Below, in pieces: positions 1 through 10,345 of a stretch of 64,000 nucleotides of DNA; positions within the stretch are counted from its first letter, which is position 1; every line of letters begins with the position of its first letter. The DNA is from Pyrrhosoma nymphula (lineage: Eukaryota; Arthropoda; Insecta; Odonata; Coenagrionidae). The stretch covers positions 13,005,941-13,069,940 of the forward strand of contig OY754339.1 in the NCBI GenBank assembly GCA_963573305.1, in the 5' to 3' direction. The notes below the pieces were generated by a model that did not search any database, had not been told where the DNA came from, and was given only the letters and a program-made list of their open reading frames with translations. The position numbers and the translations under genes were made by a program.

Positions 1-1240
1 CACTAATAATATACAATAGCTCTCAAAATAAGGTAGACCAACTGAACTTTCGCCTTGGACTAGTTCAACAGCTCCTAGAAAAATAGGGAACTGTTCCCCA
101 CGCCTTCGACTGCCCGGAGACAGCCCATAAACCCGTCACCATGCCGTTTAGTTGAGTGGCACTTCATTGAAAAGATACCGCCGACCTCGAAAAAGTCCAG
201 GCCTCAAAGGAGATGCCAAGTGTGTTCCGCTAGGAAAAAGAAGAGATACTGTTTACTGGTGCTGCAATGTGGGCCTGTGTTTAGAGGATTGTTTTAAAAT
301 ATATTGCACTAAACTCAGCTTATAGAGCACAATTTCGGATCCAAGAAGCAAATGCATGAGTGAAAAATTGAGATATGACACAAGTAAATTTTTTATGCAT
401 GAACTAAACATATAACTAAAACATATTTTTTCTCAATTTTAAAAATAAAACAAAGGAAGTTATTATTTTCGACAGATTTTTGTAAAACGAGAAATTTTTA
501 AAATTTAAATACCACGAGTAGGGCATAGACACTTAAATTTTTGCTCCGGATTGAAGGGTTAAGTAGTGCTTTAAATTTAATCTCAGCAGAGCTTGCACCA
601 GCATTTATTTCTGCTCTCAATGCATGCTTCTTTTTATATAGTGACCTGGTAATAAGCTGGCAACGCTTTGCATCCAACTCCCAAAAGGCCATTGTAAACC
701 AGTTGGTACTGATTGGTGGATAGTTTAGCTTCGATCAATAACCTTAAAGCGCGCCTGCTAGTTAGGGCAAGAGGAGGGAAGCAGACTGGCTATGTTTGTA
801 TTTGCTTTGTTTTGTTGGGAGTACCAAATGCCAAGTCCCTTACTACTTCTGCTGCATTGGTTTTGCCCTCAGCTCCGAGGCTCATTTGAGTAGCATAAGC
901 TAACTCCTCTAAAGTAGATGTTGAGTGGTTGTGCTGAGCCCTCCCAACGTTTTGCCCTGTCACTTGCATACAAAAATCCTGTTGTCTGCCGAATGTTGCC
1001 TCGCTTGCTGGTAGATGGCGCAGTCTCAATGGGAGATGATTCAATGGATTTTTTTAACCATTCTGCATTACTCAGAAGAAATCTCTGCTCATAGCTGTAT
1101 GCTTGTGTCCATCTTTTCTGTAATTTAGTTAACACAATATGTACGGCAGACTTCAAAGATCCCGGTAAGCAATACGACTGCTGCAGCCTCTCTGACATGT
1201 GAGTTTCAATGGCTGTACAGGCAGATGCAGCATATTTTTG
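1..1240. other. no supported gene
   Basis: AT-rich DNA with only short open frames that lack recognisable domains, codon structure or convincing splice sites. I see no RNA gene and no terminal inverted repeat. It may be host intergenic sequence or decayed transposon. Confidence 0.5.
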
Positions 1241-1423
1241 CAGTAATAATAATAATAATTTATACATATTTAACAGTCAAAGCCAATTACTAAGTATTTA
1301 TTATATGGACGAGCACACACAACCATGCCCTGGGAGGTGTAAATATCCTACCCAGGCAGGATTCGAACCCACGACCTTTGGTTTGGCAGGCGAGGACTTT
1401 ACCCCGCCGCCACCGAGGCCGGC
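1241..1423 (-). mobile_element. tRNA-derived SINE
   Basis: Read on the minus strand the element begins GCCGGCCTCGG at 1423. It carries an A-box-like TGGCGGCGGGGTA (1400-1412) and a canonical B box GGGTTCGAATCC (1359-1370), spaced as in a tRNA gene. A non-tRNA body follows, and it ends in a short ATT repeat (about 1243-1260). Internal RNA polymerase III promoter, tRNA-unrelated body and simple-repeat tail are the defining parts of a tRNA-SINE. Lack of a full tRNA fold and of a CCA-end context argues against a functional tRNA gene. Family name not recognised. Confidence 0.8.
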
Positions 1424-1931
1424 GTAAATTCTTCCTTTCTAGTTTTAAAAAATTCCATGTGTGTCAAGCATATTTGCTCATTTTTGCAAAAGCCATATTC
1501 ACTCTTCTCACTCGAATGCATGGTGCAATAAGCTAATATTGTACCTAAAATACATACAAAATAAAAGTTACCTCCTTATTTGCCTATTGTCCGCATGTGA
1601 GCACAGTATCATCTAACGAGTAATAAAAGAACCTTCACTATAAAATGATTAAAATTAAAAATTATAACTCTACCTTAGAGGGATTTGATATGCACAGAAA
1701 GTTGGGCGCCTGTGCTCAGTTCCCAAATTCAAGAACGAAACACAAAAGAAAAGAAAGAAAAAAATAAAGACGAGCGGGAAATTCCATGCACCTGGGAGAG
1801 AAAAAGTGGGATGAATGCGCCCCGGTCCGTGTCGTAAGTGATGAGCTAGAGGTTTTCTCAGGGTGAGTGGAATACGACCTTGTGTTCATCACTGCAGTCG
1901 TAGATCATAGGGTAACCAGAAAAACATTTAA
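1424..1931. other. no supported gene
   Basis: About 500 bases between the SINE and the Harbinger element with no coding or RNA feature visible. The last three bases (TAA, 1929-1931) are the left target-site duplication of the next element. Confidence 0.5.
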
Positions 1932-2294
1932 AGCCGATGTCCCACGGTCCAATTTGGATCCAATTTTTGTATCCATTTTGGATACAAGTGGAGTTTGCCG
2001 TGTCCCGCGGCGAATTTGTATCCAATTACCTTTTCGTCCAATCCGTTTCATCCAATTCCGTTTGGTCCAAACGGATAGGACATGTTCTAAATTTCCATCC
2101 AAATGTACGAAACCAGCCAATCAGAGGGCTGAAGAAAAAGAAGCATCGCTATGTGTTGTAACCTCGGTGTTTATGTCTTGCAGGGAATACTTCTTGTTTT
2201 GCAATTACAGTGGATAGCGTGGTCAGGTTCGTGTGTTGTAATTATATTAAGACATGACCAAGTGAGACACAAAATGAAAATGAAAAAATAAGAA

Positions 2295-2492
2295 ATGAGA
2301 CACAATATGAGGATAGGTTGGGCGCCTGAGGCAGTTGTTACGCTCATCAAGCAAATGCAACAGAACGAGTTCATGTACAATACGAAAGATGTGATGTATT
2401 GCAACCGGAATGCCAGTGGATGTGTTTTGGAAACTATTAAATATTTACTACTAGAATCCCGGGATCCAAAACCCGGCATATTTTTTTCATAG
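2295..2492 (+). pseudogene. MADF/SANT-like accessory protein fragment of Harbinger
   Basis: A 65-codon open stretch reading WAPEAVVTLIKQMQQNEF followed by YNTKDVMYCNRNA resembles the start of a MADF or Myb/SANT-like DNA-binding domain: a Trp, then a helix leading to a Tyr-rich 'Y..RNA' stretch. Harbinger elements normally encode such a protein next to the transposase. It has the expected opposite orientation to the transposase relic at 3075-3391. The domain is truncated after its first half. Similarity is judged by eye only, and the call leans on context. Confidence 0.4.
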
Positions 2493-3074
2493 ACTAAAAT
2501 TTTGAGCATATATTACTTTTTTATGCGGAGAAGTACGATGGAAGGGAAGCTAATTACGAGCCTCTTCTTCATTTCACACGAGTGGCAGTGAAGCAGCAAG
2601 TTAATACTTAATGAAAAAAGGAAACAGTGTAAGCATACTAATAGGTTTTACACTGCCGCCGATATTATGCTAATGAAAAACGCTCGAAATCAAAATAATT
2701 TTGGAAATAGACCAAACATATGGTGCTGATGTCAAAAGGAAATATGCATGTATTCAGTTAAAATTTTCTCTTTAAACTGGTAAAAATTTGTATCCAAACC
2801 ACTTATGTCACGCCAATTTCCACTTTTCACGAATTCCATGATATCTATTTTCCTGGAGAGTATTCATAATTCCCCAGAGCCGCCGGAGAATTGACTACTA
2901 TGAACCCTGGAGCCTCCCGTTTCGATCGCAATGATTAATAGATGACTAAGGTCCTCTTTGCGACTGCTCTAAGTTGGAAAGACAAATGTCATTTCAATGA
3001 ACGTTTATAGCACTACAGCGGCATAAGTATAACATTATCGCAACTATTATGTCCGTTTTTAAATTACACACCTT

Positions 3075-3391
3075 TTCCTAGCGGGAATAAACCGCCTCAT
3101 ATTGGTACCCCGGTGATTAATTCTACCCTCGACCTAGCTGAGAAGGGACATGGAAACATCCTCACTCATTCTCAAGTAATTCCGATAGTTTTCGGGATCG
3201 TCGGCAACCAGCTCCTTCTCCAACATGTTAAGCACGCCTCTTCCGATGCTTTCATCTCTTCTTTCCAGCAAAGGCCCAGTCCACCATTGCCTTCCCCTTA
3301 TTTCCTTCACCACTTTTATTATTAATAAGCCTGAGCATCCAATTCCGACTGCTAAAACTGCCAAGACATTCTCACAATCCCTAACAAACAT
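3075..3391 (-). pseudogene. HARBI1-like Harbinger transposase N-terminal relic
   Basis: The minus-strand frame contains RQWWTGPLLERRDESIG and then DDPENYRNYLRMSEDV. This matches the start of insect HARBI1-like transposases: a WW/R-rich stretch, then 'DP..Y..FLRM....'. At about 3134 the frame ends, but a neighbouring frame continues with INHRGTNMRRFIPARKR, the family's next conserved block ('..TNMR..I...ERL'). A frameshift therefore separates two adjacent conserved blocks. The catalytic DDE part is absent, so no active nuclease can be made. It lies inside the TIR-bounded element at 1932-3559. Confidence 0.65.
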
Positions 3392-3562
3392 ATTTGTTTA
3401 CTATAATATCGTATTTCGTTTGTTTGGCATATTTTGGTCCAAATGTGATGAACCGTGGGAAATACCATTTCCGTTGTATACAAATTTTGGACCAAAAGCA
3501 TTTGGGCCAAAATTTTGGATACAAAAATTGGATACAAAATGGACCATGGGACACCGGCTTAA

Positions 3563-3959
3563 GATTTCACATGGACGGAAGGAAAGTGAATTGAGCGTGA
3601 CAGTAGGAATGATCTGTTATGCACAATTTTAGCAGACTTAAATTTATTCTGTAAACAAGGTGATCATCAGCACATTTAAATAGCAAAAGAAACACATCAT
3701 GGCTAATTTATGAGATTCTTGACACAATTTTGAGGATTTTAAATGTGTATTTGAAAACTGGATAAACTGAAAATGTTTGGTTTCTTGGCTTCAAAAAGTC
3801 TGTTCTTCCAAACAACAACAAAAAATTAACTGGATAATGAGTGCTGTTGATGCTCCTGGATTCAAAGTTAAGAGTTAAGTTAGACTTTTAAAGAGTTCCA
3901 GATTTTACTTGAAAAGAATTAACAAAAACTAAACTTGACTTATATATGTTTTTTGGGTT
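3563..3959. other. no supported gene
   Basis: About 400 bases of AT-rich sequence between the Harbinger element and the Penelope terminal region. No open frame with domain similarity and no repeats that I can place. Confidence 0.4.
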
Positions 3960-3984
3960 GTCCGCGTCTTGCTAGCTGGTTCGA

Positions 3985-4030
3985 AGGTGGCCGACGTTTC
4001 CTCTCCTTTGCCGGAGACTTCCTCAGGGCT
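3985..4030 (-). ncRNA. hammerhead-ribozyme-like motif at Penelope 3' end
   Basis: On the minus strand the order is CUGA-GGA, a hairpin with a 5-bp stem (UCUCC/GGAGA), GAAA, then C-G-UC. This is the arrangement of a minimal hammerhead core with a very short stem III. Penelope-like elements are known to carry such ribozymes in their terminal repeats. The spacing between CUGA and stem II departs slightly from the canonical core, so catalytic activity is uncertain. It lies just downstream of the endonuclease frame of the copy at 4057-6209. Confidence 0.45.
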
Positions 4031-4056
4031 ACTGAGTGACCACTCCGGTTATGCAT

Positions 4057-4434
4057 CTATTTATAAGAATTTGGTGAGAGGGGGGAAGGAGGAGGAGGGG
4101 GAGGGAGTTGTGGAACATTCTGGGTTCTTTTATTTCTCGCTAAAACTGGAAGCCAGGAACTGCTGATAGCTTGTCCTTGGTCACGGTTAAAATTGCAGGG
4201 GTGTTTCTTTATTTCTAGGGCTTCTCTAACTAGCCTTGTTTTAAAGTGCCGTTCTTTGGCAAGGATGATCGGCTTCTCGGTTTCGATTTCATGGCCTTTT
4301 GCTGCGTGTTCGGCGACCGCTGATTTATCTTGATGTCCGAGGCGTATTGCAGCCGCATGCTCTCTGACTCTCGTTCTAATTGTCCGTCCAGTCTTCCCCA
4401 CGTAGACCCTATCACACGTGTTACACTTTAGCAA
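4057..4434 (-). pseudogene. Penelope GIY-YIG endonuclease domain, copy A
   Basis: The domain starts ETEGVYLLKCNTCDRVYVGK and continues TGRTIRTRVREH. The GVYLL...VYVGKTG pattern corresponds to the GIY and YIG motifs, followed by the conserved Arg and Glu/His of a GIY-YIG nuclease, which cleaves target DNA for reverse transcription. An Ala-rich segment with HQDKSAVAEHA and a C-terminal HFKTRLVREALEI follow, as in other Penelope endonucleases. It is in the same frame as the RT piece at 4453-5292 but separated from it by a single TAA just after KGKEK. The tail beyond about 4100 passes into GA-rich terminal sequence not shared with copy B. Confidence 0.8.
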
Positions 4435-4452
4435 ATATACGCCCTCTGTTTC

Positions 4453-5292
4453 TTATTTTTCTTTCCCTTTTACATTCCTCACAATGTCTCGTATTTGTTT
4501 CTTCGGTTTGAATATTGTCTTTATTTCGTATTTCAGTAATATCCGGGATATCTTGTCATTAGTTCCCTGGATATATGGAAGGTATGCTTTTTTCTGATCT
4601 TTTGAGTTTTTCTCCTCCGGTGGTTGGGGCTGAGGTCCTAATTTTTGGGAGATTGTTTTCCTTATCTCATTTTTTCTATATCCATTCTTGGCCAAGATTT
4701 CTGTGAGTTTCTTCAGCTCCTCATCTCTATGGTCTCCATCGCTGAGTGTGATGGAACGATGAATCATAGTTTTCATCACTCCATTAATCTGTGCAGGATG
4801 GTGGTGCGATCTCGCATGCAGGTATTGGTTTGTGTTGATAGCTTTTCTGTACACCGTATGTCCCAGCGTGCCGTCTCCTCTTCTGTTTACCAGGACGTCT
4901 AGGAATGGCAGCTTCCCTTTTTGTTCTTCCTCCATAGTGAATTGTATGCGGTGATCAATATTATTTAGGTACTCAAGAAATTCATCTAATTTCCTACGTC
5001 CGTGTTTCCATACCACGAAGGTGTCGTCAACGTAGCATAACCACATCGATGGTTTGTATGTAGCATTTTCTAATGCGGTGTTTTCAAAGCTTTCCATAAA
5101 GATGTTGGCAATGGCTGGAGAAATGGGGGACCCCATTGGAGCGCCTTCCGTTTGTTCATAAAATTCTCCCTTCCACTTGAAATACGTTAAATTGATGCAT
5201 ATTTCTGCCATGTCTGCTATGTTCCCATCGAACTTATCTCGAACTACCTTGATGGCTTCTTCCCTGGGTATTTTGGTGAATAGTGTCACCAC
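4453..5292 (-). pseudogene. Penelope reverse transcriptase, catalytic half, copy A
   Basis: Conserved RT blocks are in order: FDVVTLFTKIPREEA (just upstream of and into the frame), EGAPMGSPISPAIANIF and the catalytic CYVDDTFVVW, then GKLPFLDVLVNR. YVDD supplies two of the three catalytic aspartates, and the first is in FDVVTLF. The frame ends with a stop immediately before the endonuclease domain. The upstream RT half (5304-6209) is in another frame, so a frameshift lies at about 5325-5335. Both lesions recur at the same positions in copy B. Confidence 0.85.
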
Positions 5293-5303
5293 GTCGAAGC
5301 TAA

Positions 5304-6209
5304 CTAAAATGTCCTCGTCTCCAATTTTAATCCTTGGATGCAGCTAAGGAAATGCTGTGAGTTTTTGACGTATGAGCTTGCCTTTTCGACCTCTGGTTGG
5401 AGAATGGCGGCCACGTATTTGGCTAAACTATATGTGGGCGAGTCAATCGCGCTTATAATGGGTCTTAATGGAACTCCCTCCTTATGAATTTTAGGTAGAC
5501 CATAAATACACTGAGTCTTCGGATCTTGGGGCGTAATGCGTCTTCGTGTTTGTTGGTCAAGGATACTCTTCTTGATGATCTCTGTCGTTTTCCGTTTGAT
5601 TCTTCCTGTGGGATCCTTGCTCAGCTTGTTGTATGGGCCGTCTTCTAATAATTTCTTTATTTTACTGTCGTATGTTTTCGTATCCAGGATAACCGTCGCT
5701 TTTCCTTTATCGGCAGGCAAGATTACTATATCATGGTTCTTCCGCAACATTTCTAGAGCTTCCTTCTCCTTTTTATTAATATTGGATTGTAGTGGTCGTT
5801 TGTTCCTCTGGCGTAGAACTCTTACGGTATCTTGTCTTATTTCTTTCGCTTCTTCTTTTCGTAGGTGAGTGATGGCCGCTTCTACGCTGCTGATTATTTC
5901 TTCAGGGATGACTTTTGGTGTAACAGCAAAATTTAACCCCTTCTTGAGCACCGACATGGTCGCTTCGTCCATATTTATTTGTGATAAGTTGACCACTACT
6001 TCATGATTTTCTTCTTTTTTGACGTCTATTTGCTGGGCTTTCAATCGTTGGAATTTCTTCGTTTGCGTCTCCTTTAGTTTTTCACCAATGGCCTCGTAGT
6101 GAAGCCAAGTCATCCGACTTAGTTTATCGAAATGGTCATGGTCCATGGAGTTGGTGGTTCGGAGATGAAGCTTGAAGAGTTGTTTTCCCACTCCGTCTAG
6201 GCTACTTCT
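5304..6209 (-). pseudogene. Penelope reverse transcriptase, N-terminal half, copy A
   Basis: It contains the Penelope signatures NHDIVILPADKGKATVILD and CIYGLPKIHKEGVPLRPIIS, the early RT fingers blocks, and KNSQHFLSCIQG near its end. The reading continues into the catalytic half only by changing frame at about 5325-5335, next to a short A-rich run. The true start is missing: at 6209 the sequence jumps into the endonuclease tail of the neighbouring copy, so the Met near 6230 lies in foreign sequence. Copy B keeps about 50 further N-terminal residues. Confidence 0.8.
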
Positions 6210-6210
6210 A

Positions 6211-6546
6211 GGGAGGGAGTTGTGGAACATTCTGGGTTCTTTTATTTCTCGCTAAAACTGGAAGCCAGGAACTGCTGATAGCTTGTCCTTGGTCACGGTT
6301 AAAATTGCAGGGGTGTTTCTTTATTTCTAGGGCTTCTCTAACTAGCCTTGTTTTAAAGTGCCGTTCTTTGGCAAGGATGATCGGCTTCTCGGTTTCGATT
6401 TCATGGCCTTTTGCTGCGTGTTCGGCGACCGCTGATTTATCTTGATGTCCGAGGCGTATTGCAGCCGCATGCTCTCTGACTCTCGTTCTAATTGTCCGTC
6501 CAGTCTTCCCCACGTAGACCCTATCACACGTGTTACACTTTAGCAA
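6211..6546 (-). pseudogene. Penelope GIY-YIG endonuclease domain, copy B
   Basis: Sequence and frame are the same as at 4057-4434 (VYLLKCNTCDRVYVGKTG, then TIRTRVREH), interrupted from the RT by the same TAA. It is cut at its C-terminal side by the tandem junction at 6210. Confidence 0.8.
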
Positions 6547-6564
6547 ATATACGCCCTCTGTTTC

Positions 6565-7404
6565 TTATTTTTCTTTCCCTTTTACATTCCTCACAATGTC
6601 TCGTATTTGTTTCTTCGGTTTGAATATTGTCTTTATTTCGTATTTCAGTAATATCCGGGATATCTTGTCATTAGTTCCCTGGATATATGGAAGGTATGCT
6701 TTTTTCTGATCTTTTGAGTTTTTCTCCTCCGGTGGTTGGGGCTGAGGTCCTAATTTTTGGGAGATTGTTTTCCTTATCTCATTTTTTCTATATCCATTCT
6801 TGGCCAAGATTTCTGTGAGTTTCTTCAGCTCCTCATCTCTATGGTCTCCATCGCTGAGTGTGATGGAACGATGAATCATAGTTTTCATCACTCCATTAAT
6901 CTGTGCAGGATGGTGGTGCGATCTCGCATGCAGGTATTGGTTTGTGTTGATAGCTTTTCTGTACACCGTATGTCCCAGCGTGCCGTCTCCTCTTCTGTTT
7001 ACCAGGACGTCTAGGAATGGCAGCTTCCCTTTTTGTTCTTCCTCCATAGTGAATTGTATGCGGTGATCAATATTATTTAGGTACTCAAGAAATTCATCTA
7101 ATTTCCTACGTCCGTGTTTCCATACCACGAAGGTGTCGTCAACGTAGCATAACCACATCGATGGTTTGTATGTAGCATTTTCTAATGCGGTGTTTTCAAA
7201 GCTTTCCATAAAGATGTTGGCAATGGCTGGAGAAATGGGGGACCCCATTGGAGCGCCTTCCGTTTGTTCATAAAATTCTCCCTTCCACTTGAAATACGTT
7301 AAATTGATGCATATTTCTGCCATGTCTGCTATGTTCCCATCGAACTTATCTCGAACTACCTTGATGGCTTCTTCCCTGGGTATTTTGGTGAATAGTGTCA
7401 CCAC
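6565..7404 (-). pseudogene. Penelope reverse transcriptase, catalytic half, copy B
   Basis: Translation is identical to 4453-5292, with EGAPMGSPISPAIANIF, CYVDDTFVVW and the C-terminal GKEK before the stop. Identity extends to the upstream frameshift and the downstream stop, so this copy is disabled in the same way. Confidence 0.85.
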
Positions 7405-7415
7405 GTCGAAGCTAA

Positions 7416-8492
7416 CTAAAATGTCCTCGTCTCCAATTTTAATCCTTGGATGCAGCTAAGGAAATGCTGTGAGTTTTTGACGTATGAGCTTGCCTTTTCG
7501 ACCTCTGGTTGGAGAATGGCGGCCACGTATTTGGCTAAACTATATGTGGGCGAGTCAATCGCGCTTATAATGGGTCTTAATGGAACTCCCTCCTTATGAA
7601 TTTTAGGTAGACCATAAATACACTGAGTCTTCGGATCTTGGGGCGTAATGCGTCTTCGTGTTTGTTGGTCAAGGATACTCTTCTTGATGATCTCTGTCGT
7701 TTTCCGTTTGATTCTTCCTGTGGGATCCTTGCTCAGCTTGTTGTATGGGCCGTCTTCTAATAATTTCTTTATTTTACTGTCGTATGTTTTCGTATCCAGG
7801 ATAACCGTCGCTTTTCCTTTATCGGCAGGCAAGATTACTATATCATGGTTCTTCCGCAACATTTCTAGAGCTTCCTTCTCCTTTTTATTAATATTGGATT
7901 GTAGTGGTCGTTTGTTCCTCTGGCGTAGAACTCTTACGGTATCTTGTCTTATTTCTTTCGCTTCTTCTTTTCGTAGGTGAGTGATGGCCGCTTCTACGCT
8001 GCTGATTATTTCTTCAGGGATGACTTTTGGTGTAACAGCAAAATTTAACCCCTTCTTGAGCACCGACGTGGTCGCTTCGTCCATATTTATTTGTGATAAG
8101 TTGACCACTACTTCATGATTTTCTTCTTTTTTGACGTCTATTTGCTGGGCTTTCAATCGTTGGAATTTCTTCGTTTGCGTCTCCTTTAGTTTTTCACCAA
8201 TGGCCTCGTAGTGAAGCCAAGTCATCCGACTTAGTTTATCGAAATGGTCATGGTCCATGGAGTTGGTGGTTCGGAGATGAAGCTTGAAGAGTTGTTTTCC
8301 CACTCCGTCTAGGCTACTTCTGATTTCTTGGATTGCCGCTCGTAGAAGGTCTTGACTTGCTTTCTTCAGGATGGCTGCAGTGCGGCGTGACTTCAAGTTA
8401 TGATGAAGCATGCTCTGCATGCATGCATGATATTTTTGAAGGTGGTCGGCCTCCAGTAGAATTGGTTGGGATGGGGATCTCCTCCAGATCAT
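7416..8492 (-). pseudogene. Penelope reverse transcriptase, N-terminal half, copy B
   Basis: A 358-codon frame beginning MIWRRSPSQPILLEADHLQK. It contains the alpha-helical N-terminal region seen in Penelope RTs, then VILPADKGKATVILD and YGLPKIHKEGVPLRPIIS. It ends after CIQGLKLETRTF, where the catalytic half continues in another frame. The start at 8492 is the first in-frame Met; the element's real N-terminus may lie further upstream, but no extension is recognisable. The only difference I noticed from copy A is a Thr for Met near 8067. Confidence 0.8.
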
Positions 8493-10085
8493 TAGTTGCT
8501 ACTATCTTCCGCGAGCAGCCAGGACCCTCTCTTAAAAAAAATAACAAACATTTTCTCCATCACGGTGGAAGTTCCTCGTTCTTCATGCTCCTTATTATCA
8601 CATACCTCTAAATTATTTCCAACTCCTTTTTGTAGCTCTGTAAATTCTCTCCAACTCCTTCTTGTGAATTCTCCATCTCCTTTTTGTGAGAAGGATGAAG
8701 GAAAAGGAGGAATCCGAGGATGGCGGGAGGGGACTGGGACTCACCAAACACTTAGGAATGACACACTCGCGCACAATGAAAAAGCTCCCCGCTTTTTATA
8801 ATGCGAACTAATACATCCACGAGCCCCCTTGCGCGCTCGGTCTCTTAGACCGACAACCCCCACAAACACCGTCTATCTTTTTTCCCAATCCCACACTGCT
8901 AACGCTCACACCCTCCGCACTCCCTCAATCCTTCTCGACTGTGTCCTCGTCACGATGCCTGCCCTCGATGTCGTCGTCGTTCCCTGGCAATCCGCCGGGG
9001 GCACCACCTCCTGGTCACCATTTGGTCGATATTTTGAGCAGTCTTTCTTGCAGCACCTCCTCTTTCATTCTCCCCCTTAGTCTCCTTGTGCTTCCCTTTT
9101 ATTCCAACGATTAGAGGGGGTGGGTGCGGAAACTGAGGGCTTTCACACATTTGGGGGAGGGGGGAGGGTTAGCAGTGTATTTCCAGGTTTGAACATTCCT
9201 TTCACCACAACAACAAAAATAATATTTGACTGATACTTACAATAAATATTCTTCGTTTGTTACACAAGTGCTTGGGGTTCCTTTGAGATTTATCCCAATT
9301 AAATTACTCTTTTTATTTAACACACATACTAAAGGGAGGAAATGGATGTGGGGAATTCCTGCCATCTTAGTATCTCTCATTTATTGGAGGGGTTAGACAC
9401 TGGGTTGCTTTCTCTGGCCACTACTTCTCGATTTCCGAGGCCAAGGTCTGCCATTACACGTCACATGCATTCGGTATTCAGGGACCGGTAAAGAGGGAGG
9501 TAATCCACCTTGCTGCATTCATTGAGAGATTGTGGAGAGGAATAACTGTTTTGTTGATCATTCACTCACACTTGGCCAATGCATTCACTCCAAGACAATT
9601 AGACTCAGACATCACATATTCCAAGATGCACAAGCAAAAGGAGAACAAAGCACCTCTCCTTTTCTCTCTCCTATCAACTCTCCAAACTTGAAACTTATCC
9701 TATTCGCGACCGATTACTGTATAATGGAGTGCAAAATCTGTGAAAACTTCTCATTAACGTATTGTTATATACATAAATCGGAAGTTTTTTACCTAACAAC
9801 TGTAGTTTGTTTATGCATAAACTTTTGATAATCTGATAATATGCTAATCTCTCCATCGCAAGATACTGTACCGTTAAAAATAACGGCCGAAGGAGATATG
9901 TGATATGGCAACATAAATAAATCTACGTTGTATATTATAACCTAGTAATATTTTTTTTAAGTGGATATTTGTCACAGAAGAATTTGTGAATGAAAATATG
10001 GTAAATGTGCACCTTCATCCCGCCAGGTAAAACATTTTTTGAACCTACTTAGAAGCAAACTTTTACAAACAGCACAAAAAATTAT
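8493..10085. other. no supported gene
   Basis: The region upstream of Penelope copy B. Several frames of 60-100 codons exist, but their composition is low-complexity (pyrimidine-rich, CpG-bearing around 8800-9080) and they show no domain. The stretch 8700-9080 could be a 5' leader of the Penelope element or unrelated DNA. Confidence 0.4.
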
Positions 10086-10345
10086 AACTCACGACCCGGG
10101 TTTCAGCACTTGAGCGTCATCATCAGGTGATGTGTCGAGGTTTTCAGTCCCTTGTATAGAAAAATGCCAGTGGGGAAGTGAAGAGGTTTGGGGGGGTGAG
10201 TAATTGGCGGTGGTTAGAGTGGGGATGGGGGTTGAAGGTCAGGAGGGTCGGGGCCGATAAGGACCAGGAATTTATTGTGGAGGGGAAAGGGCCAAACGGG
10301 AAGTGGCTGTGAGGATGGGGAAGAGGCGGGGTAGAAATATACATT
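10086..10345 (-). mobile_element. solitary Penelope-type terminal repeat with hammerhead-like motif
   Basis: On the minus strand a C-rich, TATA-like leader (10140-10345) precedes CUGAUGA (10120-10126), a weak hairpin, GAAAC (10104-10100), the self-complementary CCCGGG and GUC. The same motif order is repeated in the foldback at 13513-13712. No RT or endonuclease frame adjoins it, so this looks like a solo or truncated Penelope terminal repeat. Assignment rests on the motif and on its resemblance to the ends of the coding copies. Confidence 0.5.

Larger units (their letters stand above)
1932..3559. mobile_element. PIF/Harbinger DNA transposon, complete but defective
   Basis: Inverted terminal repeats of 43 bp match with four differences: left 1932-1974 starts AGCCGATGTCCCACGG, and right 3517-3559 read on the minus strand starts AGCCGGTGTCCCATGG. 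The element is flanked by a 3-bp duplication TAA (1929-1931 and 3560-3562), the TWA-type duplication known for PIF/Harbinger. Inside are remnants of the two genes these elements carry: a MADF/SANT-like fragment on the plus strand and a HARBI1-like transposase fragment on the minus strand. At about 1.6 kb it is much shorter than an autonomous element, so it is an internally deleted, non-autonomous copy. Confidence 0.8.
3960..6210 (-). mobile_element. Penelope-like element, copy A (5'-truncated)
   Basis: The minus strand encodes, in order, a reverse transcriptase and a GIY-YIG endonuclease, followed by a terminal region with a hammerhead-like motif. The 5' end stops abruptly at 6209, where copy B's endonuclease tail begins. 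Positions 4099-6209 are repeated as 6211-8321 with a fixed offset of 2,112. Copy A therefore lacks the N-terminal segment present in copy B (8322-8492), but keeps the 3' tail that copy B lacks. Head-to-tail partial tandems are typical of Penelope-like elements. Confidence 0.85.
4099..8321. repeat. 2,112-bp direct tandem duplication of Penelope body
   Basis: Positions 4099-6209 correspond base for base to 6211-8321 at a constant offset of 2,112. Among the translated parts I compared, only one residue differs (Met versus Thr near 5955/8067). The same frameshift and the same stop codon occur in both units. The unit boundary falls inside the element: endonuclease tail to RT N-terminus. Confidence 0.9.
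6211..8492 (-). mobile_element. Penelope-like element, copy B (3'-truncated)
   Basis: This is the 5'-most copy on the minus strand. It retains the N-terminal segment starting at the Met at 8492 (MIWRRSPSQPILLEADHLQK), absent from copy A. It ends at 6211 inside the sequence just after the endonuclease, without the terminal region or hammerhead-like motif found at 3985-4030. Upstream of 8492 I found no second terminal repeat. Confidence 0.8.

Noticed and set aside
1359..1423. Functional tRNA gene
   Set aside because: A and B boxes are present but the sequence does not close into a tRNA acceptor stem and continues into a SINE body with an ATT tail.
5536..5868. Plus-strand 110-codon frame (repeated at 7648-7980)
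   Set aside because: Antisense shadow of the Penelope RT; no independent support.
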